From NCBI GenBank assembly GCA_026225255.1, contig JAMFSJ010000045.1, positions 1 through 64,000 on the forward strand: a DNA stretch of 64,000 nt, in the 5' to 3' direction. The stretch's first letter is position 1. Each line of letters begins with the position of its first letter. The stretch comes from Methylacidimicrobium fagopyrum. Lineage in GTDB: Bacteria; Verrucomicrobiota; Verrucomicrobiia; Limisphaerales; UBA11358. Shown one piece after another: positions 41,153 through 50,500 of the stretch. The notes below the pieces were generated by a model. That model ran no database searches, was not told where the DNA came from, and worked only from the letters and a program-made list of their open reading frames with translations. The translations under genes were made by a program, and so were the position numbers.

Positions 41153-42136
41153 ATGAATTACCGCACTTTAGGCCGCACGGGTTGGAAGATTTCTGAAATC
41201 AGTTTTGGCGCGTGGGCCATCGGCGGCGCGTGGGGCGATGTGGATGATGCGGAATCGCTCGCGGCGCTGCATGCCGCGCTCGATGGCGGAGTAAATTTCT
41301 TCGACACCGCCGATGTTTATGGCGATGGCCGCAGTGAACGCCTGTTCGCCAAATTGAAAAAGGAACGCAAAGAAAAATTTCACGTCGCCACCAAAGCCGG
41401 ACGTCGGCTGCCGCAACAAACGCCGGAAGGTTACAGTCGCAAAAATCTCACGGCGTGGGTGGAGCGCAGTTTGAAGAACCTGAACACGGACACGCTTGAG
41501 CTGTTGCAACTGCATTGTCCGCCGACGCCGGTTTATTATATGCCCGAGGTTTTTGGAATTCTCGATGACCTCGTCAAAGCTGGCAAAGTGCAATACTACG
41601 GTGTGAGCGTGGAAAAAGTAGAGCAAGCGCTCAAGGCCATTGAGTTTCCCAACGTCCAAACAGTGCAGATTATTTTCAATATGTTTCGCCAACGTCCGGC
41701 GGAATTATTTTTCGCCGAAGCGCAGAAACGCAAGGTCGGCATTCTGGCGCGGGTGCCGCTGGCGTCGGGCATGTTGTCCGGCAAAATTTCGGCGGCGAGC
41801 AAGTTCGCGAAGGACGACCATCGGAATTTCAATCGTCACGGCGAAGCGTTTGATCGCGGCGAAACTTTTTCCGGCGTGGATTTTGCGACCGGCCTGCGCG
41901 CGGTGGACGAATTGAAATCGCTCGCGCCGAAAAACGTCGCGCTCGCGCAATTTGCGTTGCGCTGGATCCTTGAATTTCCCGCCGTCACCTGCGCGATTCC
42001 CGGCGCGAAACGTCCGGCGCAAGTCACGGAAAATATCGCCGCGTCAGCTTTAAAGCCGCTCTCAAAACCGACGTTAAAAAAGATTCGCGCGCTTTACGAC
42101 CGCGAAATCAAACCGCTCGTGCATCATTATTGGTGA
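41153..42136 (+). CDS. Aldo/keto reductase
   Basis: A 327-residue NADPH-dependent oxidoreductase of (beta/alpha)8 fold. The catalytic tetrad is visible: Asp and Tyr in FFDTADVYGDGRSE, Lys in VATKAGR, and His in LLQLHCPP. The C-terminal cofactor segment is FPAVTCAIPGAKRPAQVTENI. The N-terminus RTLGRTGWKISEISFGAWAIGG is typical of the AKR family that includes YajO/Tas-like enzymes. The physiological substrate is unknown. The ATG at 41153 starts the conserved fold. Confidence 0.9.
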   Translation: MNYRTLGRTGWKISEISFGAWAIGGAWGDVDDAESLAALHAALDGGVNFFDTADVYGDGRSERLFAKLKKERKEKFHVATKAGRRLPQQTPEGYSRKNLTAWVERSLKNLNTDTLELLQLHCPPTPVYYMPEVFGILDDLVKAGKVQYYGVSVEKVEQALKAIEFPNVQTVQIIFNMFRQRPAELFFAEAQKRKVGILARVPLASGMLSGKISAASKFAKDDHRNFNRHGEAFDRGETFSGVDFATGLRAVDELKSLAPKNVALAQFALRWILEFPAVTCAIPGAKRPAQVTENIAASALKPLSKPTLKKIRALYDREIKPLVHHYW

Positions 42137-42213
42137 GCGGGCAAAATCCATTGCCACGACGCCGGGTTTGGTTCATTGTGAGATGCCAGTAAAAATTTAA
42201 TCCTCAACTATTT

Positions 42214-42999
42214 ATGGATCAAACCACCGCTCCTGCCCTGCAACATCTTTTCAGCACCTCGCTCGCGTTCCTCATTCCGCTGTGCGTCGTGCTGTTTATT
42301 TTCGCGCCACAATCCGTGCGCATCTTGCGCGAATATGAGCGCGGCGTCATTTTCCGGCTGGGCAAACTCACGGGCGCGCGCGGGCCGGGTTTGATTTTTC
42401 TGATTCCGTTCGTGGATCGCATGGTGAAAATGGATTTGCGCGTGGTGACGATTGATGTGCCGAAACAGGAAATCATGACAAAGGACAACGTGCCGGCGAC
42501 GGTGGACGCGGTGGTTTATTTCAAGGTGGTCGAACCGGAAGCGGCGGTCATCAAGGTGGAAAATTATTGGAAGGCGACGTCGCTCATCGCGCAGACGACG
42601 TTGCGCAGCGTGCTCGGGCAATCGCCGTTGGACGACCTGCTGTCGCAACGCGATATCATCAATCAAAAGTTGCAGGAGATCATTGATAAACAGACCGGCC
42701 CGTGGGGCATCAAAGTCACGTCGGTCGAGGTGAAAGAGGTGGCGTTGCCGGACAGCATGAAGCGCGCGATGGCGAAACAGGCGGAGGCGGAACGTGAACG
42801 TCGCGCGAAAGTAGTGAATGCCCAAGGCGAATTTGAAGCCGCCGAAAAAATGGTGCAAGCCGCGTCGTTGATCGCCAAAGAACCGATCGCGTTGCAACTG
42901 CGTTATCTCCAGACGATGCGCGAAATGGCAAGCGAACATAACACGACGACGTTTCTGCCGTTGCCCATTGATTTATTCAGCGCGTTTTTGAAAAAATGA
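42214..42999 (+). CDS. SPFH/stomatin-like membrane protein
   Basis: A 261-residue protein. One N-terminal membrane helix (about 13-30), then an SPFH domain ([62 protein letters not shown]) and a C-terminal coiled coil with [24 protein letters not shown]. Members form ring-like assemblies in the membrane and may regulate proteolysis. It usually pairs with an NfeD protein, which is not found next to it here. Confidence 0.9.
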   Translation: MDQTTAPALQHLFSTSLAFLIPLCVVLFIFAPQSVRILREYERGVIFRLGKLTGARGPGLIFLIPFVDRMVKMDLRVVTIDVPKQEIMTKDNVPATVDAVVYFKVVEPEAAVIKVENYWKATSLIAQTTLRSVLGQSPLDDLLSQRDIINQKLQEIIDKQTGPWGIKVTSVEVKEVALPDSMKRAMAKQAEAERERRAKVVNAQGEFEAAEKMVQAASLIAKEPIALQLRYLQTMREMASEHNTTTFLPLPIDLFSAFLKK

Positions 43000-43085
43000 A
43001 AAAAACCGGAAACACGCATAGGAAAGCCGCCATTCAGGAAATAAATAAATTCCTGTTTTCATATTTTTCTTATTAAAATTGTTTT

Positions 43086-43331
43086 ATGCCGATTTACGAA
43101 TACGAAGTGTGCGAGGGGGGTTGCAAAGTGTGCGGCGGAACGTTCACGTTGAACCGGCCGTTATCCGCGAAGCCGTTGACCAATTGTCCGGCGTGCAAAA
43201 AGCCGGTGCGCAAGATCATTTCCGGTTTCAGCACGCCGCATAAACTCAAGCCGCTGTCCATCAGCGATGCCAAGAACGCGGGTTTTACCGTGCTCAAGCG
43301 CGTGAACAAGGGTGAATACGAGAAGCAGTGA
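43086..43331 (+). CDS. FmdB-type zinc-ribbon protein
   Basis: An 81-residue protein starting MPIYEYEVCEGGCKVCGG with a second pair NCPACKKPVRKII, the CxxC...CxxC zinc ribbon of the FmdB/regulatory-protein family. The spacing of the first Cys pair (CEGGCKVC) is longer than usual. The second half ends FTVLKRVNKGEYEKQ. The role of this family is not settled; it may bind RNA or act in regulation. Confidence 0.85.
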   Translation: MPIYEYEVCEGGCKVCGGTFTLNRPLSAKPLTNCPACKKPVRKIISGFSTPHKLKPLSISDAKNAGFTVLKRVNKGEYEKQ

Positions 43332-43337
43332 AGGGCA

Positions 43338-43365
43338 AGTTGAGAGTTGGGAGTTGATGGTTGAT
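43338..43365. repeat. Heptanucleotide repeat (AGTTGAG-like)
   Basis: Four 7-bp units AGTTGAG, AGTTGGG, AGTTGAT, GGTTGAT follow the FmdB-like gene. A 7-bp stem AAATCCG/CGGATTT lies 15 bp further (43380-43400). Confidence 0.7.
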
Positions 43366-43441
43366 AGTGGAACCTAGCAAAATCCGAGGGCAGCGGATTT
43401 GAATCGTTTTAAAACTACACCAACTTTTTTTGAGTTCATTT

Positions 43442-43470
43442 TTGACGGAAGTGGTCTATTAAGCTAAGAT
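43442..43470 (+). promoter_or_regulatory. Sigma-70-type promoter with very short leader
   Basis: -35 TTGACG (43442-43447), 17-bp spacer, -10 TAAGAT (43465-43470), and the ATG at 43483. A start about 7 bases past the -10 leaves only about six bases of leader. Confidence 0.65.
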
Positions 43471-43482
43471 GCAAGGCTAGAG

Positions 43483-44514
43483 ATGGGTTTTTACCATTCC
43501 AATTTGAAACGATGTGCGCTGACGATGCTTTTCACAGGAGCCTTGACCGGTTCCGTATGGGCGCAGTCATCGAGTCAGATCATTTTTTCTACACCGGTAG
43601 ATGATGGGATCAAAAGCCCGACGGCGGACACCACGGAACCTACGGCTAATATGTTGGTGACGCCGCGCAGTCTGACCCCTTCGTTTTTTAATTCTGGCGC
43701 GAGTTTGCCGCAGCTCCCGCCGCCGGTTAATCCCAATTGGCGCCCGCCTGCCAACAAAGGCAGTTGGACGCTGATGACACCGGAGCAGATCATGGGCGTG
43801 AAAACACCGGAACAGATGCTGGGGCTGCCGGATAAAAATGATGATTCTTATCTGACCCCGGAACAACGGTTTCTGAAGCGAAGGATGGACACGCGATTCA
43901 CTGCGGCGACCAATGGCATGGGGGGCTTTAATTCAGGGAATAATGATTCAAACCCTTTCGGCCAGCGCACGATCAAAGATACGAGCGGCGCCTTTTCAAA
44001 ACCGGGACAATTGATGGGTGCGGATTCTCCCAACTCGCCGGATGGCAGTGCGGCGAAGGATTATAGCCAATATTCCAGTGCGCCGGTGCGTTCTTCGATC
44101 TTCGGCGCGAGTCAAAATTTTGCCGTCCGTCCGAACAGCGCATTCGCGATGCCGAATTCTGCCGAACCGAAAGTAGATTTGGAACAGGTGGCATCCATGC
44201 AACGATTTCGGGCATTGATCGGGGCCACTTCGCCGTCCGACAATTCATCGGCGAGCGCTTTTAAAGCCCCTACGAAACCGGCGGAAACCGCTCAATTGGA
44301 TATGTTCGGACGTCCGTTGGCGAGTTCGGCGAACGGACTTACCCAACCAGCGAGCCTGACGACGTTGCCATCCGTCACGGGATCTCTGAACACGGACACA
44401 ACCTCCGCTGCGCCTAAGAAACAGTGGTGGAAACCGCGACCGGCTCCGTGGCTTTCCACGGGATTACAGCCGAACGGATTATCGGACGCGCCGCCCATGC
44501 GGAAATTTTATTGA
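43483..44514 (+). CDS. Secreted low-complexity protein, 343 aa
   Basis: A signal peptide (ALTMLFTGALTGSVWAQ) is followed by a Ser/Pro/Asn-rich chain with no fold that I recognise. Short repeats include MTPEQIMGVKTPEQMLGLPDK and LTPEQRFLKRR, i.e. a TPEQ motif spaced by about 10 residues. The C-terminus is basic and Trp-rich (KKQWWKPRPAPW). Possibly a periplasmic or surface protein. Expressed from the promoter just upstream. Confidence 0.65.
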   Translation: MGFYHSNLKRCALTMLFTGALTGSVWAQSSSQIIFSTPVDDGIKSPTADTTEPTANMLVTPRSLTPSFFNSGASLPQLPPPVNPNWRPPANKGSWTLMTPEQIMGVKTPEQMLGLPDKNDDSYLTPEQRFLKRRMDTRFTAATNGMGGFNSGNNDSNPFGQRTIKDTSGAFSKPGQLMGADSPNSPDGSAAKDYSQYSSAPVRSSIFGASQNFAVRPNSAFAMPNSAEPKVDLEQVASMQRFRALIGATSPSDNSSASAFKAPTKPAETAQLDMFGRPLASSANGLTQPASLTTLPSVTGSLNTDTTSAAPKKQWWKPRPAPWLSTGLQPNGLSDAPPMRKFY

Positions 44515-44647
44515 GTCGCTTTTGACGAAAGCGGAGAAAAAAAGCTCCAAGCGTCCAAGCGTCCAACCTCCAGAGAAATTCCCAGCAGCCCTTTTCAAAA
44601 CGGCTCGCGCGGCAAATTTGGAGGTTCGAGGTTTCCTTCGTTATAAC

Positions 44648-44675
44648 CCCAGAACCCAGACCCAAAACGCCAGAA
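44648..44675. repeat. Heptanucleotide repeat (CCCAGAA-like)
   Basis: Four units CCCAGAA, CCCAGAC, CCAAAAC, GCCAGAA stand in the gap between 43483-gene and the pilus ATPase; a related 8-bp tract with GCGTCCAA lies at 44544-44565. Confidence 0.6.
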
Positions 44676-44744
44676 CCTTTTTTTCGCGTCTTTCCATAAA
44701 CCATATAGCGCGGTCTGAAAGGCACCTTATTTTATGGAAACGCT

Positions 44745-46484
44745 TTAATGTTGCGAGGTCGTGACGAGCACTTGTTCCAACGTTGAAATTCCGGCGCGTG
44801 CGCGGTCGAGTGCGACCATGCGGAGCGTGCGCATGCCTTCGGCGACGGCCACGTGGCCGATCGCAGCGCTACCTGAACGATCAATGATCAGTTTACGGAT
44901 CGGATCGGAAATCGTCATTACTTCGATCACCGCCATACGTCCAACGTAGCCGGAACCTTTGCAGCGTTCGCAGCCGCGACCGCGATAGAGTTGCACCCCG
45001 TCAAACATGTTCGGATCAATGCCGAGATCGGCGAACATTTTCGGCGGATACGTCAGCGGCTCTTTGCAATGCGAACAAATGCGGCGCATCAAACGTTGGG
45101 CGCAGGACAAAATCAGGGAGGACGAAATCAAAAACGGCGCGATGCCCATGTCGTCCAGACGCACGATGGCGCCGGGCGCGTCGTTACAATGCATCGTGGA
45201 GAGCACTTGATGGCCGGTGAGCGCGGCTTCGATGGCAATTTCCGCCGTCTCTTGATCGCGGATTTCCCCGATCATGATGATGTCCGGATCTTGCCGCAAA
45301 ATCGAACGCAGCGTGCTGGCAAAAGTCAGGCCGATTTCTTTTTTCGTCGGCACCTGGTTGATGCCGGGGATTTGAAATTCCACCGGGTCTTCCACGGTGA
45401 CGATGTTCCAATTCGGGCTGTTGAGTTCATTCAGCGCGGAATACAGCGTCGTCGTTTTGCCGGAACCGGTGGGGCCGGTGACGAGAATTAATCCGTGCGG
45501 CGCATCGATCGCCGTTTTGAACGACTTAAACGTGGCGTCATCGAATCCGAGTTTTTCGATGCTCGCGGACAAATTGCTTTTATCCAAAACGCGCAACACA
45601 ATTTTTTCGCCGTGCACGGTCGGCAAAATGGAGACGCGCAAATCGAAATCTTTGCCGCTGACTTTTACGCGCATACGACCGTCCTGCGGCATACGCCGTT
45701 CGGCGATGTCGAGGTTCGACATGATTTTGAAACGCGAGGCGAGCGCGAGCTGCATCGCCTTCGGTGGCGGCGTGGCGTCCACGAGCGAGCCGTCGATGCG
45801 ATAGCGCAGGCGGATCACCTTCTCAAACGGCTCAATGTGCACATCGCTCGCGCGATCTTTGATCGCTTGCAGCACGATGAGGTTGGCGAGCTTGATGACG
45901 GGCGCTTCTTCGCTGGATGCCGCCAGTTGGTCGAGGCTGACTTCTTCGGCCGATTCCCCCACCGTTTCCAAAGTCGCGTTTTCGGCATCCGCCTTTTTCT
46001 GCGCGTCCTCGATCAGGTCTTCCATCGAACCGCTTTTGCTGGAATCAATGGCGGTCAGTTTTTCGGTGATGGCTTTTTCGGAAGCAATGAGCGGACTGAC
46101 ATCCAACTTGGTGATGCGGCGGACGTCGTCGATGGCGAGGACGTTCAACGGATCGGCCATCGCGAGAAACAATTTATCTTCGAGGCGACTGACGGGAATG
46201 ATCTTGTGATTATGCGCCATGTCGCGCGGAATCAATTCTGCAATGGCCGGCAAAATATTGACGCGTCCGAGGTTGATCGGCGAGACATTCAACACGCGGC
46301 CCATGCAAACAGCCAGATCGTCGGGACTGACATATTGCCGGTCTTTGTCCACGAGCAATTTCACCAGCCGCGCGCCTTCTTTTTTCTGGCGGTCGAGCAA
46401 TTCCTCGATCTGGCTTTGGCTCAATAACCCATCCTCGACGAGGGCGTCGCCAATGCGTTCGGCAAATGATTTAATTTTAGCCAT
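44745..46484 (-). CDS. Type IV pilus / type II secretion ATPase (GspE/PilB family)
   Basis: A 579-residue assembly ATPase. An MshE N-terminal domain (1-150, AERIGDALVEDGLLSQSQIEELLDRQKKEG) is followed by the core with Walker A GPTGSGKTT (Lys343), Asp box, Walker B (DPDIIMIGEIRDQETAEIAIEAALTGH) and His box (STMHCNDAPGA). The four zinc Cys are present in two pairs (CSHC ... CERC). It drives pilin assembly in the inner membrane. It follows a gene that carries another MshE domain, 3 bp apart, so the two are co-translated. No pilin or GspF gene is in the window. Confidence 0.95.
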   Translation of the reverse strand: MAKIKSFAERIGDALVEDGLLSQSQIEELLDRQKKEGARLVKLLVDKDRQYVSPDDLAVCMGRVLNVSPINLGRVNILPAIAELIPRDMAHNHKIIPVSRLEDKLFLAMADPLNVLAIDDVRRITKLDVSPLIASEKAITEKLTAIDSSKSGSMEDLIEDAQKKADAENATLETVGESAEEVSLDQLAASSEEAPVIKLANLIVLQAIKDRASDVHIEPFEKVIRLRYRIDGSLVDATPPPKAMQLALASRFKIMSNLDIAERRMPQDGRMRVKVSGKDFDLRVSILPTVHGEKIVLRVLDKSNLSASIEKLGFDDATFKSFKTAIDAPHGLILVTGPTGSGKTTTLYSALNELNSPNWNIVTVEDPVEFQIPGINQVPTKKEIGLTFASTLRSILRQDPDIIMIGEIRDQETAEIAIEAALTGHQVLSTMHCNDAPGAIVRLDDMGIAPFLISSSLILSCAQRLMRRICSHCKEPLTYPPKMFADLGIDPNMFDGVQLYRGRGCERCKGSGYVGRMAVIEVMTISDPIRKLIIDRSGSAAIGHVAVAEGMRTLRMVALDRARAGISTLEQVLVTTSQH

Positions 46485-46487
46485 ACC

Positions 46488-47339
46488 TCAGCGAAACGCT
46501 TTGCGCAGGTTGTGGATGATGTCGTTCGGCGCACAGACATACCACAGCAAACGCTGCGTCGTCGCGGCGGCCAGTTCCTTGGCGGCTTGCTGATTGAAGG
46601 GATTGGCCGTGGCGATGAGAATGGCTTTGCTCATGCGATCAAAGGGCAATACGCACCAGCGACGGCAAACCTCCGCCGGAAATCCGCGGGCCAGATCCAT
46701 GTCCATGTCGTAGCGGTCCAACGGCAGATGCGCCACGCGCGCTTTGTCAGAAAGCAGGCGCAATGATTTTTCGACCGTGTAAAATCCCTTTTCGTGCAAC
46801 GTCTGGATGAACGGTTCAATGACATTCGTCGGCGGCACGGATAAATCCGTTTCATGCCAGCATAAATCGAAATCGCCCGCATTGATGACCTTGCCTTCGA
46901 CAAAAATTTTATACAGTGTCTTGCGCCCATCGTCCACTTCCTCGACGGCCAGCATGCGCGGTTTACGCCGCAACATGGCCGTATCGGAGGAAACTGAGGC
47001 CATCGCCACCGCATCCGGGGCCGATTGCGCCACCGAACCGCTGGCTTTGCGCTCAATTTCCTTCAACGCCACCCGCACGTCCCGGTCGTCTGGACGCCGC
47101 TGCAACACGGTTTCATACTCCAAAATCGCCGAGGACAACTGTCCCTGCTGCAAATAAGCCTGCGCGATGCGTTTTGACGTGTTGACCACGTCTTCCTCGC
47201 GGCCCAGCTTGGAGTAAGCTTCCTTCAGGATTTCCAGCGATTGCGTGTCCGAAGGCTGCGATTGCACAATGACCTCAAACATTTCAATCGTTTGGGACAA
47301 CTGCGCTTCTTCGCCGGGATTCAGTGTGGTGATCGCCAT
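46488..47339 (-). CDS. TPR plus MshEN-domain protein, pilus-associated
   Basis: A 283-residue protein. Residues 12-90 form two to three TPR-like helical repeats (MFEVIVQSQPSDTQSLEILKEAYSKLGREEDVV, AYLQQGQLSSAILEYETVLQRRPDD). Residues 180-283 resemble an MshE/GspE N-terminal domain (DKARVAHLPLDRYDMD ... MSKAILIATANPFNQQAAKELA ... TQRLLWYVCAPNDI), the fold that can bind c-di-GMP. No ATPase core. It sits just before the GspE-like gene and probably regulates it. I believe this pair occurs in other Verrucomicrobiota, from memory. Confidence 0.8.
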   Translation of the reverse strand: MAITTLNPGEEAQLSQTIEMFEVIVQSQPSDTQSLEILKEAYSKLGREEDVVNTSKRIAQAYLQQGQLSSAILEYETVLQRRPDDRDVRVALKEIERKASGSVAQSAPDAVAMASVSSDTAMLRRKPRMLAVEEVDDGRKTLYKIFVEGKVINAGDFDLCWHETDLSVPPTNVIEPFIQTLHEKGFYTVEKSLRLLSDKARVAHLPLDRYDMDMDLARGFPAEVCRRWCVLPFDRMSKAILIATANPFNQQAAKELAAATTQRLLWYVCAPNDIIHNLRKAFR

Positions 47340-47460
47340 TGGTCTCTCAAATTAGCAGATTCACTGCCAAACTAAGACGCGCGGACGATCAAAGCAAGAT
47401 AGTTGAGGATCGGAACCGGGGTTTGGCGTCTCCGGGCCGGCCTTTTCCTTCTCGTTCTTG

Positions 47461-47539
47461 AAATTTCAAATGACAAATGGCGCAGGTCGAAAGCGACCCT
47501 GCAGAACTCGCTCCCCGTTTCCGTCTTTCCGCTTTCCGC
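47461..47539. repeat. Heptanucleotide repeats upstream of debranching enzyme gene
   Basis: Two tracts: AAATTTC, AAATGAC, AAATGGC at 47461-47481 and TTTCCGC twice at 47526-47539. They occupy the leader of the following gene. Confidence 0.6.
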
Positions 47540-47596
47540 TTTTTCTTACTCTCGCTTCGTGTTAAGAATTTCCCCGTGGAGCAACCCCATCCCATC

Positions 47597-50500
47597 ATGA
47601 CACCAGCCACCGGCGAACGCTTATTGCGCTTCGTCGGCGATAAAATTCTTTTCACCCTCAAAAATTCTCCCGCCAAAACCGGCGCGCCAAAAATTGTGCG
47701 CGCTTTTTTGCGGACGAATCTCGGCCGCGCCGCCGCGCGTCGCCACGAAATTATTTCCGCCAACGCCGGACTCACCGTCCACGCCGGCGCCTCGTGGCGC
47801 GACCTGCCGATGACCCAAACCGACGACGGCTGGCAACTCGAATTGCCCCTCGCCGAAGTCGGCTACTTCAAAGCCAAAGCGTATTTGCTCGATGAGAAAA
47901 ATTGGCAAAGCTGGGCGGACGGTTCGGACGTGGGCATTTCCGTGCATCCCAATTTCGCGCGCACTGCGAACACAATTTATTGCGCCTTCACCCGCCTTTT
48001 TGGCGCAACCAAAAACCTCGCGTCCACCGCCGATGAAAAATTAGACGCGCAACTCAAATCCCTCGAAGCCCTCGGCTACGCCACGCTCGCACCCTCGGGA
48101 AAATTTCGCGACCTCACCCAACAACTGCCGCATATCATCACCAAACTCGGATGCCGCGTGATTCACCTTTTGCCCGTGCATCCGACGCCCACGACCTACG
48201 CGCGTTTCGGTCGCACCGGCAGTCCGTATGCGGCGCTCGACCTGACGGCGGTTGATCCCGCGCTCGTCGAATTTGATAAACGCACGACCGGCATTGATCA
48301 ATTTTGCGAACTCACTTACGCCGCGCATGCGCTGGGCGCACGCGTGTTCATTGACATCGTCATCAACCACACCGGCTGGGGTTCGACGCTGCAGGAAAAT
48401 CATCCCGAATTTTTTCTCAAAAATCCCGACGGCGAATTCGCCAGCCCCGGCGCATGGGGAACCGTTTGGGAAGACCTGGTCGAACTTGAACAGCACGACG
48501 TAAAACTCTGGGACATCATCGCCGATTCGCTCATCGTTTGGTGTCAGCGTGGCGTGGATGGTTTCCGCTGCGATGCCGGTTATAAAATTCCCGCACCGGC
48601 GTGGCAATACATCGTCGCCCGCGTGCAGGAAGAATTTCCCGAAACGATTTTTCTGCTCGAAGGCCTCGGCGGTTCGTGGGACGCGACCGAACTTTTGCTC
48701 ACCGAAGGCGGCATGCAATGGGCTTACTCCGAGCTGTTCCAAAATTATTCCGGCAAAGAAGTCGCGTGGTATCTCGACTACGCCAACCGCCAAAACGAAC
48801 GCATCGGCAGCTACGTCAATTATTCGGAAACCCACGATAACAGTCGCCTAGCCGAGAAAGGCCGCACTTGGTCACTCCTGCGAAATCGTCTCTGCGCCCT
48901 GACCAGTCCGAACGGCGGTTTCGCTTTCACCTGCGGCGTTGAATGGCTCGCCACGGAAAAAATCCGCGTGCATGGCAACGCCGGCATGAATTGGGATAGC
49001 GCCGACAACATCGTGCCCGAACTCGCGCAACTCAATGAACTCATTTCCAATCATCCATGCTTTTTCGACGGCGCAAAATTGACGCGTCTGAGTCCGTCCG
49101 ATTCACCCATCTACGCCCTGCTCCGCGAATCCGCGGAAGGTAAAGATGCTGTTTTAATTCTGGTCAATACCGACGCTGAAAATTCCCGCTCGTTAACCCT
49201 AAAATTGGCGGATTTGAAATTTCAAATTTCAAATTTCAAATTCGACCTGCTCGGCCAACCCCTTTTGCCATCCTCGTCTGCAAAAGACGAAATCATTTTT
49301 ACACTCACCGCTGGCGCGTGCCAGTGCCTTGCGCCCACGCAAAAACCGATTGGCTTGAGCGGCGAAAATTATCGTCGCGCCCGCGCGCAAGCGGCTTGGG
49401 CCATCGAATCACTGAGTAAAATTATTTCCACTGAAACCATTGAAGGACTCGACTGGCATTGGCTCTCGGCCCAAGTCGAACGTTCACCAAAAAACTTTCT
49501 CGCCGCCGCCGCGGAATTTGCCGCGAGCGATGCCCAAACTTCCTTCGGCGAAATTTTAGGCAACGTCGAAACCCAAAAAATCTTTCCCCGCGTCGTCGAA
49601 TGGACCTTGCTCGACACGCGTCGCGTCAGCCTTGTTCCGCCCGGCCACTGGTTGTTGGTCGAAGACTCCGCACCTTTCCGGGCGACACTGAAAATGTCGA
49701 ATCCAGAATCCAGAATCCAGAATCCAGCCGTTCATGTTCAATCCCTGGTCGTCGGCGACCGCCACATCGCGTGCTTTGCGCCGCAAGGAATCGCCGCTGA
49801 TGCCACGTTACTTTTAGAACGCTACGCCACCACCTCGCAAAAAATTACCGCCGCGATTCGTTTCTTGGCAGCCGAACCATCACAAGCTTCAACCTCCAAC
49901 CTTCAACCTTCAACCCTCGCTCTGCTCACGAACGGCCTCGGCGGCATGGCGCGGTTGTGCGTTGATCTCGGTCGCGTGAATTCCAAATACGATTGCGCGC
50001 TCGGCGCGAATCTGAATCCCACCGTGCCCGTAGATCGCCACGTTTTCGTGAAGCGCATCCGCGTTTGGGTCAATGCTGACGGGTTTTTATCGGCACTCGA
50101 TTTCAAAAATCTCGCCGCGTTCAACGCCGGTTCGCCCGCCGTCTGGAATTTCATCGCGAACGCGGGCGACGGTCGCACCGTGGAAATTGATTTGCGCGCC
50201 GAAATGTTAGACGAAAAAAATACGACCGTTTTTCAATTCAGTCGCCCGACCGAAAAACTGGCGCACGGCAAACAATTGCCCGCCGCCACCGACGTGCGCC
50301 TCACCGTTCGCGTGGATATCGAAGACCGGAATTTTCACAGCGAAACGAAACGTAATCCCGGCGCGGATTTTCATTTCGCCTCGAACACGCATCCGTTGGA
50401 AAACATCCAATATCCGACCGCCGACATTCCCCTGCGGACGGGCTTTGCTTTTACGCCGGCGCCGGATCGTCAGTTGCGTGTTTTCGCGGACGCGGGCGAA

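Noticed and set aside
45495-46427. Long + strand ORF opposite the pilus ATPase
   Set aside because: It is an antisense shadow of a clear GspE-family gene; no plausible protein features.
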